DNA of 64,000 nucleotides, taken from the NCBI GenBank assembly GCA_020445605.1, contig JAGRGH010000063.1, positions 62,001-126,000 of the forward strand, read 5' to 3'. Each line of letters begins with the position of its first letter. The first letter of the stretch is position 1. This stretch comes from Chromatiales bacterium. Its GTDB lineage: Bacteria > Pseudomonadota > Gammaproteobacteria > JAGRGH01. Position numbers and translations under genes: made by a program. The notes under the pieces were generated by a model. That model saw only the letters and a program-made list of their open reading frames with translations, was not told the DNA's origin and did not search any database. Of the stretch, positions 38,649 to 48,380 are shown piece by piece.

Positions 38649-41600
38649 GGTGCACCGGCCAGCAGGCGATCGAGTGCGTCGACGAACACGCGCGACGGAC
38701 GCGCCGCGAATACGCCGCATTCCGGCGCGCGCGGATCGAGCCCTCGCAGGAACAGATAGCGCACGCCGCCAAAGTTCCGCTCGTAGTCGTAGCCGGGCAG
38801 GCGCTGCCCCAGCCAGCGGTGCAGCGCGACGGTGTAGAGCAGGTATTGCAGCGCGTAATCGTGCCGACGCATCTCCCCGTCCATCGCGGCGGCGTGATAC
38901 CCGCGCGGATCGGCACCGAGCCAGTTCGACTTGTAGTCGACGATCCACCAGCGGCCCACGTGTTCGAAGACCAGATCGACGAACCCGCGCAGGAATCCGT
39001 CGATTCGCGTGGCGGACAACTCGCCAACGGGCACGTCGTGGCGACGCAGCAGCTGCACGAGTTCTCGAGCGTCGAAGCGCGCGCCCAGATGAAACTCGAG
39101 TTCGCGGATCATGCGGTTCGGACCCACGTCCGCCAGCGTCATGCCGGTCGCAGAGTCGAGCGCCGTATGCGCGACCCGCCCGAGCATGTCCAGCGCAACC
39201 TCGGTCCAGGTCTGCGGATAGCCGTGACGCAGCAGCGTGCGCGCTACGACGTCGCGGTTACCGTCCGTCTGCGGAGCGGAGAGTTCTGCATGTTCCAGGA
39301 TCTCGTGCAGGCAGACACCGGCACGCGCGCCACGTGGAAACCCGGCGATGGACAAGGCGGACGCCGGCTCCGGCGCCTCGGCCTGCGCGGCGATCAGGTC
39401 GTAGTCCGGTGCGTCATCGGCGTGCCCCGCGCCCGCCAGCGAACTGAAACTTCCGATGCGTCGTGCCGTCGCCAGCCGGCCGGTGAAGCTTCGAGCCTTG
39501 CCGGCCGCCGCAATCGCCGCACCGGCCCGAATCGTCTCCGTCCCGGACGGCGCCGACGCGAACGCAATCGCGCCACCGGCTTGCGCCACAAGCGCGTCCC
39601 AGCAACGTCGCTGTGCGTCCGGTTCGCCCGCCGCCTCGGTGTTGACGAGCTGGTCGAGCATGGACACGCCACCGCTTTTCGTCAGCTTCACCGGCCCGCT
39701 GAAGACATGACACTCTTGCTCCGCGCGCGTCAGCGCGACGTACAGCAGGCGCGCGATCTCGGCCCGGGATTGTTCGCGCCCAAGCGCCCCTCGATCCGCG
39801 GAGACCCCGCCCCAGCTCACGAGCGGCGCGCCCTGCTCGTGCACGATCGCCAAGTCCTTTGGATCGTCAGCGGCCTTGTCGCAGGCGACAAACGGCAGCA
39901 CGACGACCGGATACTGAAGCCCCTTGGCCGCGTGCATGGTGACGATCTGGACCGCGTCGGCATCCGTTTCGAGCCGCAGCAGCGAGGGGTCCTCATCGCC
40001 GGCCGGTCGCTCTGCGCGTTGGGTCTCGAACCACGCCAGGGTTCCGCGCGGCGAGCGGCCCGCGTCGGCCTCGGCCTGCTCGGTCAGTTCGAGCAGGTGA
40101 TACAGGTTGGTGACCCGGCGTGCGCCGTCGGGCTCGGCCAGCAGGCGCGCGCACACCTGCTGCTCGATAAACACCCGTTCGAGCATCGCGCCAACCCCGG
40201 CGTGGTGCCAGCGCGCCTGGTATTCATGTGCACGATCCACATACCCGGCCCACGCCCGGTCATCGGACGCGAGCGCGGCGATCGCCGTGGCGTCCAGCCC
40301 GAACACCCGGGTCGCCAGTGCCCGCCGCAGTTCCGGCGCGCGCCCGGCCTCGATGCACGCGGCTAGCAGCCATTGCAGCTCGCGCGCTTCCTCGGTCTCG
40401 AACACGCCGGTCTTCGTGCGCGTGATCGCGGGAACGCCGAGCGCGGCCAGCGCCGCGCGCATGCGCTCGGCTTGAGCGTGCTGAAGCACGAGTACCGCGA
40501 AGTCCGCCGCGCGCCGGGTCGTGCCGTGCGCCGCAAGTTGCTCCGCGATCAGCCGCGCGGCGGCCTGCGCGAACACCGGCTGTGCGTCGGTCGCAGAAAG
40601 CGCCGCATCCAGCCAATGCACGCGCAGTGATTCCGCGCCTGGCTCACCGTCCGACCGGGACGATGGCAGGTTTGGCGCGTAATCGATCGAGGCATCCGCA
40701 AACGCCGCGGCATTGGCGGCATACAGGACGTTGACCGCCGCGATCATCCCCTGGGTCGAGCGCCAGTTCCTGCGCAACAGCCAGCGCGTTGCGACCTGCG
40801 CGCGCGCCCGGAAATAGGTATGCACGTCGGCGCCACGAAATGCATAGATCGCCTGTTTCGGATCGCCAACCAGAAACACCGGCGCGTCGTCCGCAAAGAT
40901 GCGCCGCACGATCTCGTATTGCAGCGGATCGGTGTCCTGAAACTCGTCGATCAGCGCGGCGCGATACCTGCGACGCAGTCGCGCGGCGAGTGGTGCGCCA
41001 CCGGCACCATTGAGCGCGGTGTGCAGCTCGACCAGCATGTCCTCGTAGCCCAGCACCCGGGCGGCGCGCCGCCGTATCGGCAGCTGCGCATCGAGCCACT
41101 CGAACGCCGCATGCCGCAGCGCTGCGATGCGCATCTCCACGGCCGCATCACGGGCCGCCGCCGCCATGCCCAGCCGCTCGATGCGCGCAAACATCGGGTG
41201 ATCGGGTGGTGTATGTCCCTTTTTGGCGAACTGACCCAGGTCCCCGGGCGCAAAGACCCGAAGGTCTATATGTTCGGGAAGCTCAGCGTCGACACCCGCA
41301 GCGACCGCGTCGAGCCACTCGAACACTCGCTGGATGCGCGGTTGACCGAAATAGGTCTTGCTCAGGCGACCGTCCCTGAGGATCTCTCCAAACTCATCGC
41401 GCTCGCGCGACCAGCGCTCGCGAAGCGCCGTGGCCTGTTCGTCGAAGGCGGCGAGCGCAGCATCGAGCCCGCCGTCGTCCGGCACCTCGTGTTCGAGATA
41501 CGGCCGCGCCAGCAGCTTGCGGAAATCTTCGGCCCAGCGTGTCGGCCCGGCCCCGCTGGCGACCAGCGCCGCCACCACCGCCTGCGGCTGCATCGGCAGC

Positions 41601-42034
41601 TGACGTTTCCACCACTCGCCGAGCGCCGCGACGCGATCGCTGGCCAACGACGGTGCGGCCTCGCGCGCAAGCGGCTGGCCGGCCGCGAAGGCGTGGTCGT
41701 CGAGCGCGCGCTGGCAGAAACCGTGGATGGTGTGGATCGCGGCGAGGTCCATGTCCGCGCGGGCGCGCTCCAGACGCTCGCGGGCCGGGTCGTCCGCGGC
41801 GATCCCGGCGATGCGTTTGCCCAGTGTCCCGGCGATCCGGCCGCGCAGCTCAGCGGTCGCGGCGCGCGTGAAGGTCATGACCAGAATCGATTCGACGGGA
41901 ATCCCGGCCTCCTCGACCAGCCGCCGGTACAGCTGTTCGAGCGCCCAGGTCTTGCCGGTGCCGGCATTGGCCTCGACGAGCTGCCAGCCGCCGAGCGCGA
42001 CGTCGTCGACGTCCAGGTCCGGGGTCGTCTGCAT
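38645..42034 (-). CDS. recB: Exodeoxyribonuclease V beta subunit RecB
   Basis: A 1129-residue UvrD-type 3'-5' helicase and nuclease. Walker A is LVEANAGTGKTWALEQLYRR, motif II is ALIDEFQDTDPLQYEIV, motif III is VFLVGDPKQAIYAFRGAD and motif V/VI region is VQIVTMHAAKGLQYPVVVLP. The C-terminal RecB nuclease is intact (GVCLHEILEHAE, then GFVDLVFEHVGRWWIVDYKS with the catalytic Asp and DYK). It touches recC with a 1-base overlap and recD with a 4-base overlap. Confidence 0.96.
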   Translation of the reverse strand: MQTTPDLDVDDVALGGWQLVEANAGTGKTWALEQLYRRLVEEAGIPVESILVMTFTRAATAELRGRIAGTLGKRIAGIAADDPARERLERARADMDLAAIHTIHGFCQRALDDHAFAAGQPLAREAAPSLASDRVAALGEWWKRQLPMQPQAVVAALVASGAGPTRWAEDFRKLLARPYLEHEVPDDGGLDAALAAFDEQATALRERWSRERDEFGEILRDGRLSKTYFGQPRIQRVFEWLDAVAAGVDAELPEHIDLRVFAPGDLGQFAKKGHTPPDHPMFARIERLGMAAAARDAAVEMRIAALRHAAFEWLDAQLPIRRRAARVLGYEDMLVELHTALNGAGGAPLAARLRRRYRAALIDEFQDTDPLQYEIVRRIFADDAPVFLVGDPKQAIYAFRGADVHTYFRARAQVATRWLLRRNWRSTQGMIAAVNVLYAANAAAFADASIDYAPNLPSSRSDGEPGAESLRVHWLDAALSATDAQPVFAQAAARLIAEQLAAHGTTRRAADFAVLVLQHAQAERMRAALAALGVPAITRTKTGVFETEEARELQWLLAACIEAGRAPELRRALATRVFGLDATAIAALASDDRAWAGYVDRAHEYQARWHHAGVGAMLERVFIEQQVCARLLAEPDGARRVTNLYHLLELTEQAEADAGRSPRGTLAWFETQRAERPAGDEDPSLLRLETDADAVQIVTMHAAKGLQYPVVVLPFVACDKAADDPKDLAIVHEQGAPLVSWGGVSADRGALGREQSRAEIARLLYVALTRAEQECHVFSGPVKLTKSGGVSMLDQLVNTEAAGEPDAQRRCWDALVAQAGGAIAFASAPSGTETIRAGAAIAAAGKARSFTGRLATARRIGSFSSLAGAGHADDAPDYDLIAAQAEAPEPASALSIAGFPRGARAGVCLHEILEHAELSAPQTDGNRDVVARTLLRHGYPQTWTEVALDMLGRVAHTALDSATGMTLADVGPNRMIRELEFHLGARFDARELVQLLRRHDVPVGELSATRIDGFLRGFVDLVFEHVGRWWIVDYKSNWLGADPRGYHAAAMDGEMRRHDYALQYLLYTVALHRWLGQRLPGYDYERNFGGVRYLFLRGLDPRAPECGVFAARPSRVFVDALDRLLAGAP

Positions 42035-45000
42035 CAGCCCTTGCCGCCCTTTACGCGTGCGCCGACTAGCGGGCCGAACACCTCGATGGCGATTTCAGCA
42101 AACGGCTCGGCGAGCGGGTCGCGGCCGCGGAACACCAGTGCATTGCCGGCATGCTTCATCGGTGTGTGGCCGCGATAATCCGGTTCGAGCGCGGCGCGCG
42201 CGGCGACCAGGGCCGCGTCGTGGTCGCCGGCCTTTTCCAGCGCTTCGACGTAATCCATCGCGGCGGCCGCAATGAGCGGCAGCGGCTCGATCTGCCCGCG
42301 GCGATACCAGGCGATCAGACGCGTCAGAATGCCCGGCGCATCGTCCACCGCCGCGAACTTCTTGGTTTCGTCGCCGCCGAGAACGACGCTCTGCACGTCC
42401 GCCGCCGACCGTTGCACGGCGCACAGGCACAAATGACGCAGCCACAGCGCAAGCTGATCGCGGGCGGACGGCTTCGAGTGGCGCGCAAACGACCACGCGC
42501 CGCGCTCGGCGATGTCGTCCAGCGTGCCGGTCAGCACTGCGCCGTCCAGGGTCAGTTCAAAGGCACGCGCCGCGACTGGATCACCGACCAGCGCCGCGCG
42601 CCGGCGCAGCATGCCGGCGAGCAGCTGACGTTCGCTCTGGAGCATCAGGCGGCCCGGCGCCCCGGCCGGCAATTCCAGATGCCGGCGCAGCCAGGCGTCG
42701 CTGACCTCGGGTTGTGCAAGCAGCACCCGCCGCAGGGCGATTCGCACATCGGCTTCGAGTTCGAACGGCTCGTGCTCAGGCAGCGAATCGGGCCGGTCGT
42801 ACAGATCGATGCCGAGTGCCGTGCGCACCCAGCGCCCGGGTGCGTCGGCCCAGAAGCGCTCGAACGCCGCCAGCTCGATCACCGCTGGTTCCACTGCCGG
42901 CGCCGCCTCGATTCGCGCGTCGACGAACGGCCGCAACGGCACCGCGGGGGCCGGCACACGCTCGCCGCGGTAGCTGAACAAGCGTGCGTCCGCGGCAAAA
43001 TAGCGTGCGCTGAACGCATGCCGCGGATGGCGTGTGATCAGCGCGTCGCGCTCCGCGCCGGTCAGCGACACGCAGGTATCCAGCAGGTGGTCGAGCGCGA
43101 CCGAACACGGCCGCAGCACATCGTCGCGCGGATGCTGGCCGCACCAGCTCGCGATGAAGCCATCGCGTGCCGCGGCCAGCGCATCGAACAGCGCGTTGCG
43201 GTCGTCGTCGCGCGCCGACGGATCGCCCGCCCGATGTTCATCGGCCAGTCGATCGAAATCCTTTGCGCGGTCCCGCCGCGGGAAACGTTCGGCGTCGAGC
43301 CCGAGCACGCAGACCACGCGAAACGGCACGCCGCGCAGCTGACCGATCGGTGCGACCACGACACCGCCGGAAAGCCGCGGCGACCCGCGACCGGACGCCC
43401 AGGCGGCGTCGAGCGCCGCGCGCAGGGTCTCGACATCGAGCTCGCGCGCGAAGCGCGCGACGGTCAGCGCGTGTTCGATGCGATCCAGCGCGGCGTCGTA
43501 CACCGCCGCGGCGTCCGGTTGCGCTTCGCCGTCGAACCCGGCGCGACCGAGTGCGCGCAGGCGTTCGATCCACGTGGATGCGTCCGCTGCGGTGCGCCAG
43601 CTCGAGCGCAGTTCGCGCACGACCGAGACGTAATCCAGCCATCGACTGAGACACTCGCCGCGTTCGCCCTCGAAGTCCACCGGCGGGCACCAGTCCAACC
43701 AGTCGACCCCGCCGGCCGGCAACGCGACGCCGAGCAGCAGTCGGTCGAGGCCCTGGGCCCAGCTGAAGTCCAGTCCGTCGGCCATTGCCAGCGCCGTGTC
43801 GGTGTCGGGCGCACCACGCATCGCCACGGCACGCACCCAGTCCTCGATATCCGCGAGCTCGCTCAGTTCGATGCCGAACCGCGCACGGACCGCTTCACAC
43901 TCCAGCGGCGCGAGCAGCCGTTCGATCGGCGGCGTGTCCGCGCACAGATCGAACAGGGCATCGATCGCCCGCTGCCAGGCGGCAATTTCCGGCGCACGCT
44001 CGCCGGCCAGATCCACCGGGATACGCAGGTGCTCCGGCGCCGCACCAAACACCGCACGCAGGGCGGTGCCGTACTCGTCGATGTCCGGCACGAACAAGGC
44101 GATCTCATGTGGCCGGAGTCCGGGCAGCGACTCGAAGCGATCGAGCAGCAGATCGTGCAGGACTTCCGCCTCACGCCACGGGGTATGCGCGCTGTGAAAC
44201 TGCACGCTGGTGTCGCCCATGGCCCCACCGGGCTCGGCTGCGCGCAGGTCGAGCAGGTCGGCCTGTATCCGCCCGAGCAACGTATTCGACGCTGGCTCGA
44301 CCCAGACCTCGGCATCGACCGCGTCCAGCCCGTGCACCGCGCCGATGAAGTCGCGCGCCGGGCGCGCCAGCGCGCCGAGCAGCGGTTGCCCGGTCGCGAA
44401 GTATTCGCGGCGCGGCACGCTCTGCCGGTCGCGTGTGCGCTCTGCGACGAGGTCAGCCCAGTACTCGCGGCACGGATCGAGGACGTAGAGCTCGATGTCG
44501 AGGAACTGACCGAGCGCAGCAACCGCCTCCAGATAGGCGGGCGACAGGGCCGTGGATGCGAACACGGCCACTGGCGCGGCCGACGGCCAGATCGCCCCGT
44601 CCGCGAGCCGTTCAAGGGTGTCGGACAGGCGCAGGCGCCAGTGCGCCGGCGCGCGGTCGCGGTGCATTTGCGCCCACAGCGCGGCCTGCCAGTCGTCGCG
44701 GGTAGCGCAACGATCCCAGGGCTCGATCCACTCCGGTCGATAGATGAGATAGCGCTCGAAAGTCCGCCCCAGCGCCTGTGCGAACTCGAACTGCCCGCGC
44801 CGGTCCTGGGCGCGGAAATAGTCCAGCGGCGGGCCGGCCTGCGTGCCGAGATCGAGCGCGGCCAGCAGACGCCAGCCGAGCACCTCGGCCGTGTAGGCGG
44901 CCGCGTCGGGCGACTCGCCGGCGACGCCGTTGGCGACCCGCGCTAGGAACTCGGCGGGCAGCAGCGCCTTGAGATTCGCCGCGATGCCGGTCTGCGCGGC

Positions 45001-45174
45001 CCGCTGCTGAACCAGCCAGTGACCGGTTCCGATGTCCGGCACGACCAGCCACTCCGGTTCAAATGGGGACGCACACCCGCCATCCACGCCGCGCCGCCAG
45101 GCATCCGCAAGCGCCTCCAGGTGGTTGGCGCGCGTGACCTTCAGCATCGTTGCGTAGGCGAACGGTCGACGCAC
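42034..45174 (-). CDS. recC: Exodeoxyribonuclease V gamma subunit RecC
   Basis: A 1046-residue inactivated helicase-like subunit that recognises Chi in RecBCD. Segments typical of RecC are SCQHPRDD-like IASWCGQHPRDDVLRPCSVA, SPRLSGGVVVAPIGQLRGVP and GLDAERFPRR. The ATG at 45174 has GAGGA eight bases upstream; an internal ATG at 45147 (MLKVTRANHLEAL) begins exactly where homologues usually begin but lacks a ribosome site. The gene is divergent from a Crp-like regulator that starts 48 bases away. Confidence 0.94.
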   Translation of the reverse strand: MRRPFAYATMLKVTRANHLEALADAWRRGVDGGCASPFEPEWLVVPDIGTGHWLVQQRAAQTGIAANLKALLPAEFLARVANGVAGESPDAAAYTAEVLGWRLLAALDLGTQAGPPLDYFRAQDRRGQFEFAQALGRTFERYLIYRPEWIEPWDRCATRDDWQAALWAQMHRDRAPAHWRLRLSDTLERLADGAIWPSAAPVAVFASTALSPAYLEAVAALGQFLDIELYVLDPCREYWADLVAERTRDRQSVPRREYFATGQPLLGALARPARDFIGAVHGLDAVDAEVWVEPASNTLLGRIQADLLDLRAAEPGGAMGDTSVQFHSAHTPWREAEVLHDLLLDRFESLPGLRPHEIALFVPDIDEYGTALRAVFGAAPEHLRIPVDLAGERAPEIAAWQRAIDALFDLCADTPPIERLLAPLECEAVRARFGIELSELADIEDWVRAVAMRGAPDTDTALAMADGLDFSWAQGLDRLLLGVALPAGGVDWLDWCPPVDFEGERGECLSRWLDYVSVVRELRSSWRTAADASTWIERLRALGRAGFDGEAQPDAAAVYDAALDRIEHALTVARFARELDVETLRAALDAAWASGRGSPRLSGGVVVAPIGQLRGVPFRVVCVLGLDAERFPRRDRAKDFDRLADEHRAGDPSARDDDRNALFDALAAARDGFIASWCGQHPRDDVLRPCSVALDHLLDTCVSLTGAERDALITRHPRHAFSARYFAADARLFSYRGERVPAPAVPLRPFVDARIEAAPAVEPAVIELAAFERFWADAPGRWVRTALGIDLYDRPDSLPEHEPFELEADVRIALRRVLLAQPEVSDAWLRRHLELPAGAPGRLMLQSERQLLAGMLRRRAALVGDPVAARAFELTLDGAVLTGTLDDIAERGAWSFARHSKPSARDQLALWLRHLCLCAVQRSAADVQSVVLGGDETKKFAAVDDAPGILTRLIAWYRRGQIEPLPLIAAAAMDYVEALEKAGDHDAALVAARAALEPDYRGHTPMKHAGNALVFRGRDPLAEPFAEIAIEVFGPLVGARVKGGKG

Positions 45175-45222
45175 ATCGTTACAATCCTCGCGACTTGTGC
45201 AATTCGGCCTTGCAGCGGAACC

Positions 45223-45879
45223 ATGTCCTCGGGTTACCTCCTAAAAGATGTCACGCTGTTCGGTGGTCTCGCCGACGCCGATCTGAACGTCATTGCCGAC
45301 CTGGCAGTTCAGCGGGCCTTTCCCAGAAACGCCGTCGTCATCTCACGCGATGACGATTCCGACTCGCTTTACGTGATCGTATCAGGCCGCGCTCGCGTTC
45401 TGATCGCCGACGACGAGGGCCGCGAAGCGGTGCTGGGCACGCTCGACGCAGGCGACTCGTTCGGCGATCTGGCGTTGCTCGACCCGGCCCCCAGGGTCGC
45501 GACCGTGGTTACGCTGGAACCAGCGGAAATGCTGGTGATCACGCGCGCCGATTTTCTGCGCTGGCTCGATGCGCGCCCGGGAATCGCGCTGAACCTCCTA
45601 CGCACCCTTGCGCGCCGGGTACGGGCGCTCGCGGAAAACGTCGGCAGCCTCGCGCTGCTGGATGTCTACGGCCGCACGGCGCGGCTGTTGCTCAACCAGG
45701 CGCAGGAGGAAAATGGCTTGATGATCACCCCGCGGCTCACGCACCAGGAGATCGCCTCAATGGTGGGCGCTTCGAGGGAAATGGTCACGCGTATTCTCAG
45801 TGACCTGCGCGCCGGCGGCTACATCGAAGTTGAAGACAAGCGCATCATCGTGAAGGAGCGGCTGCCGAAACGCTGGTAA
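45223..45879 (+). CDS. Crp/Fnr family transcriptional regulator
   Basis: A 218-residue regulator with a cyclic-nucleotide-binding barrel (ISRDDDSDSLYVIVSGRARV, GDSFGDLALLDPAPR with an R at the usual phosphate position) and a C-terminal winged helix (THQEIASMVGASREMVTRIL). No cysteine is present, so it cannot carry an iron-sulfur cluster. The PAPRVAT segment resembles the cAMP-binding PRAAT motif, but a ligand cannot be assigned. It is divergent from recC across 48 bases. Confidence 0.9.
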   Translation: MSSGYLLKDVTLFGGLADADLNVIADLAVQRAFPRNAVVISRDDDSDSLYVIVSGRARVLIADDEGREAVLGTLDAGDSFGDLALLDPAPRVATVVTLEPAEMLVITRADFLRWLDARPGIALNLLRTLARRVRALAENVGSLALLDVYGRTARLLLNQAQEENGLMITPRLTHQEIASMVGASREMVTRILSDLRAGGYIEVEDKRIIVKERLPKRW

Positions 45880-46006
45880 CGGTCGCTTGCAGCGGAGCGA
45901 CACCCGATGCATGCTTTCGCGCCCGGCGCGGGTCCCGCCCGGGCGACCCGAATCCCCGACGTTGCCCCCGGCAGCGTCCCAGACCGTCCTCTTTCAGGAG
46001 CAATCC

Positions 46007-46216
46007 ATGACCTACAGCGAAACCCTGGCGAAGAACGCCGACCGCGACGGCTTCATCATCGGCTGGCGTATGAAGTACGGCTTCGAGGCCGGCAAGATGG
46101 CCGACAAGGTGATGACCTACGGCGCGGCGAAAAAGCTCGCCGCCGAACTCAATGCCAAGGATCCGAAAAAGACCTACTGGCCGGAACTGGCCATGGAACG
46201 CGCCGGACACGGCTGA
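46007..46216 (+). CDS. 69-residue hypothetical protein
   Basis: A small soluble protein with a good ribosome site (AGGAG six bases before ATG). It is charged and aromatic (GFIIGWRMKYGFEAGKMADK, then KLAAELNAKDPKKTYWPEL), with no signal peptide or membrane segment. No family is recognised. It follows the Crp-like regulator on the same strand after 127 bases. Clean coding pattern and ribosome site make it a likely real gene. Confidence 0.7.
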   Translation: MTYSETLAKNADRDGFIIGWRMKYGFEAGKMADKVMTYGAAKKLAAELNAKDPKKTYWPELAMERAGHG

Positions 46217-46374
46217 CCGGCGACCCACGGCGGGACACGGAGGTCTCGCCCGGCAATCGCCCCGCCATTCCAGGGGGCCGTATCAAGCCGCCCCGGCTTG
46301 CGAGGGCAAAACTGACGTGAACAGAGTTGCGCTGGGGAAGCTCCGATCAATCCGTCCAGGATTTCCAGAGCGCC

Positions 46375-46404
46375 GAAAACGAAAAGGTGCGATTTTTCGT
46401 TTTC
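46375..46404. terminator. Bidirectional hairpin, AT-rich
   Basis: A perfect 11-bp stem (GAAAACGAAAA and TTTTCGTTTTC) with an 8-base loop, in the spacer between the plus-strand 69-residue gene and the minus-strand sulfotransferase-like gene. The T-rich 3' arm followed by TTTC suits a terminator on the plus strand. Confidence 0.65.
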
Positions 46405-46436
46405 TTTCATTTTCAACGTCTAACATCCGTTGACTA

Positions 46437-46464
46437 GGAAAACTCTGAAATTTTCAGAGTTTCC
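46437..46464. terminator. Hairpin directly after the sulfotransferase-like gene
   Basis: AAACTCTGAAA pairs with TTTCAGAGTTT around a short T loop; flanking GG and CC extend it. It begins at the base after the stop of the minus-strand gene at 46465 and faces the other hairpin 33 bases away, so the two insulate a convergent pair. Confidence 0.6.
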
Positions 46465-47343
46465 CTAACCGCGCCCGGTCGCCAGGCGACGCCACACGCT
46501 TCGCCATCCCGCTGGCCGCCCGGACCAGTCGCCTTCATAGAGCCGCTGCATATACCCGGAGCCAGTCCGCGGATCGAGCACCGGCGTTTCGTCGAGTCGC
46601 CAGTCGTCGGCGTCGTAACCACAGGCGCGGAGAATCGGGTCGATTCGCGGCGAAAAGAATTCCACATCCGCCGGCGTGAACCATTTGCGCCAATTGGCAC
46701 TCGAGCGCGACCGCGCGACCCGCGCTACTGAATCATCCACCCTGACGTCGGCGGACAGGTCCAGGCCCAGATGCGCGGACAGCACCTCAATCCGGCCGGC
46801 CACGAAGTCCTCGTACCGCATCACGAATGCACCTGCCCCGGCCATGGTCAGCAGCTGCCGCAACTCCGCATAGGCCGGAACAATCTCCTCGCCGAGGTCG
46901 CGCCCTGATGCATTGCCGGCAGCCAGAAGCCGGAAAAACGGCAAGCTGACAGGGGCGGCCTCCTTGCGTCGCACGAGACGCACTGCGCGGCGGTAGAACT
47001 TGGCGACCGGCTGGTGCTTGCGATACCAGCTGTACAAATAGCGGCTGATGATCCAGTCGCGCGGATCGCGCACCAGCAACACTGCATGGTCGAAAGCGGT
47101 CAGGGCCGGTTCGAGCGCGGCCGCGTTCATTGCCCCGTGCACGATCACTTTGACCAGCATTGGATCGTGCAATGAAATCTCGCGTCCGCCGAGATGCAAG
47201 GTCACGGATTGTTCACCGACCGTAACGCCGCCAGGTTCAAACACCGTCTCCGGCGCTTCACCGGCCGCGGCCATCGCGTCCCGAACCATGGTGAACACCG
47301 CCGTCGTGGCGGTCTTCGGCAACCCCGCTACCAGCACCTTCAT
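46465..47343 (-). CDS. Sulfotransferase-like P-loop protein
   Basis: A 292-residue protein with the 5'-phosphosulfate loop of PAPS-dependent sulfotransferases, GLPKTATTAVF at 7-17, and a 3'-phosphate motif region VLLVRDPRDWIISRYLYSWY near 90-110. Sulfotransferases move sulfate from PAPS to an alcohol or amine of a lipid, sugar or protein. The acceptor is unknown. Downstream of a HExxH lipoprotein on the same strand (31-base gap), it may modify a surface molecule (inference). The fold assignment is good; true PAPS use is likely but not proven. Confidence 0.78.
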   Translation of the reverse strand: MKVLVAGLPKTATTAVFTMVRDAMAAAGEAPETVFEPGGVTVGEQSVTLHLGGREISLHDPMLVKVIVHGAMNAAALEPALTAFDHAVLLVRDPRDWIISRYLYSWYRKHQPVAKFYRRAVRLVRRKEAAPVSLPFFRLLAAGNASGRDLGEEIVPAYAELRQLLTMAGAGAFVMRYEDFVAGRIEVLSAHLGLDLSADVRVDDSVARVARSRSSANWRKWFTPADVEFFSPRIDPILRACGYDADDWRLDETPVLDPRTGSGYMQRLYEGDWSGRPAGWRSVWRRLATGRG

Positions 47344-47374
47344 TGACCTGACCCGGGCACCAAGCAGTCCGCGC

Positions 47375-48289
47375 TCAGTTCGCTGGAACGACGATGACGA
47401 ACCCGTCCTGTCCGGGGTCGGCCAGCCGCGAATCGAAGTGGACGCGGCCCGCGGCCAGGTCCATTCGACTCGCGTCGGGCGTCAGGTTCGAGAACTCGAA
47501 CAGCCAGATTCCGGACCTGCGCACGGGGGAATTCGACCGTGGCAGGGGGACCTCCACATGCACCAGGCCAGCCGCGTCGCTGGCGTGCAGGCGCACGCCG
47601 ATGATGTCGGCATGCTCGGCGGCAAGCGCGTCGGCAAACCGCCGCAGCAGCGGGTAGATCGCGCGGTGCGCCGGATCGGCCTGGTCGAGGTCGAAGCGAC
47701 CGTTGCACAGTTCCGTGCGACCGTCGTCGCTGCCAAACCAGTCGATCAGAAGCTGCGCGTGCAGCAGTTCGTGATAGACGAGACCGAAGTCGAACAGATC
47801 GCGCTCGATCTGATTGGCATCGGCACCGCGGTGGCGATCGGGACTGAACATGACCAGGTTGTCGGCCTCTACCTGCATCTGCCGACCGCGTACAGCCAGC
47901 ACCGGCGCCCAGAGATAGTAGCCGGCGTTCTGCGGCGGTACCTGCTGTAGGCGCCCGTTGACGGTCACCTGGTCGCGCCAGCGCGAAAACCGCGTGCGAA
48001 GCCGGATGTCGACGCGATCCAGAGGCGCAGCGGCCGGACAATCGATCGAATAGCTGCGCCACGCACCCAGCGAAGCGAACGCCTCATCGATCGGGTGCGG
48101 CCATTGCCGGGCGCGCGCGAAAACGGCATCGCTGGCCCTGACCAGCCAGGCGATCTCGGACGCATCGGGCGGGGACTCCGCGTCGATCAGCGCCGTCGTC
48201 CGGGCACCGCCCACGGTGCCCTGACAGGCAGACGACAGCGCTGCGAGCGCCGCACCCGCCATCAGACTGCGTATCCGGTGTCCAGTCAT
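47375..48289 (-). CDS. Lipoprotein with HExxH zinc-peptidase-type motif
   Basis: A 304-residue protein of no recognised family. The signal peptide ends in the lipobox LSSAC (Cys22). A long folded region contains VYHELLHAQLLIDWFG at 172-187, whose HELLH is the zinc-binding helix of many metallopeptidases; no obvious third-ligand motif is assigned. The rest is beta-rich, with WAPVLAVRGRQMQVEADNLV before the motif. It would act at the outer membrane or periplasm. It is divergent from the mini-protein/hydroxylase operon and 31 bases upstream of the sulfotransferase-like gene. Peptidase activity is a hypothesis. Confidence 0.7.
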   Translation of the reverse strand: MTGHRIRSLMAGAALAALSSACQGTVGGARTTALIDAESPPDASEIAWLVRASDAVFARARQWPHPIDEAFASLGAWRSYSIDCPAAAPLDRVDIRLRTRFSRWRDQVTVNGRLQQVPPQNAGYYLWAPVLAVRGRQMQVEADNLVMFSPDRHRGADANQIERDLFDFGLVYHELLHAQLLIDWFGSDDGRTELCNGRFDLDQADPAHRAIYPLLRRFADALAAEHADIIGVRLHASDAAGLVHVEVPLPRSNSPVRRSGIWLFEFSNLTPDASRMDLAAGRVHFDSRLADPGQDGFVIVVPAN

Positions 48290-48380
48290 CGTTGCAATCC
48301 GCTAAAGTAGCGTCCGCGCGCGCCTGTGGCGGCGCAAAAGATCCGGAATTTCGTGGTTTTCCGCTGGGGGGAGATTATCC

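Noticed and set aside
42151-44946. 931-codon open frame on the plus strand opposite recC
   Set aside because: Antisense shadow of recC caused by GC bias; no domain or start signal.
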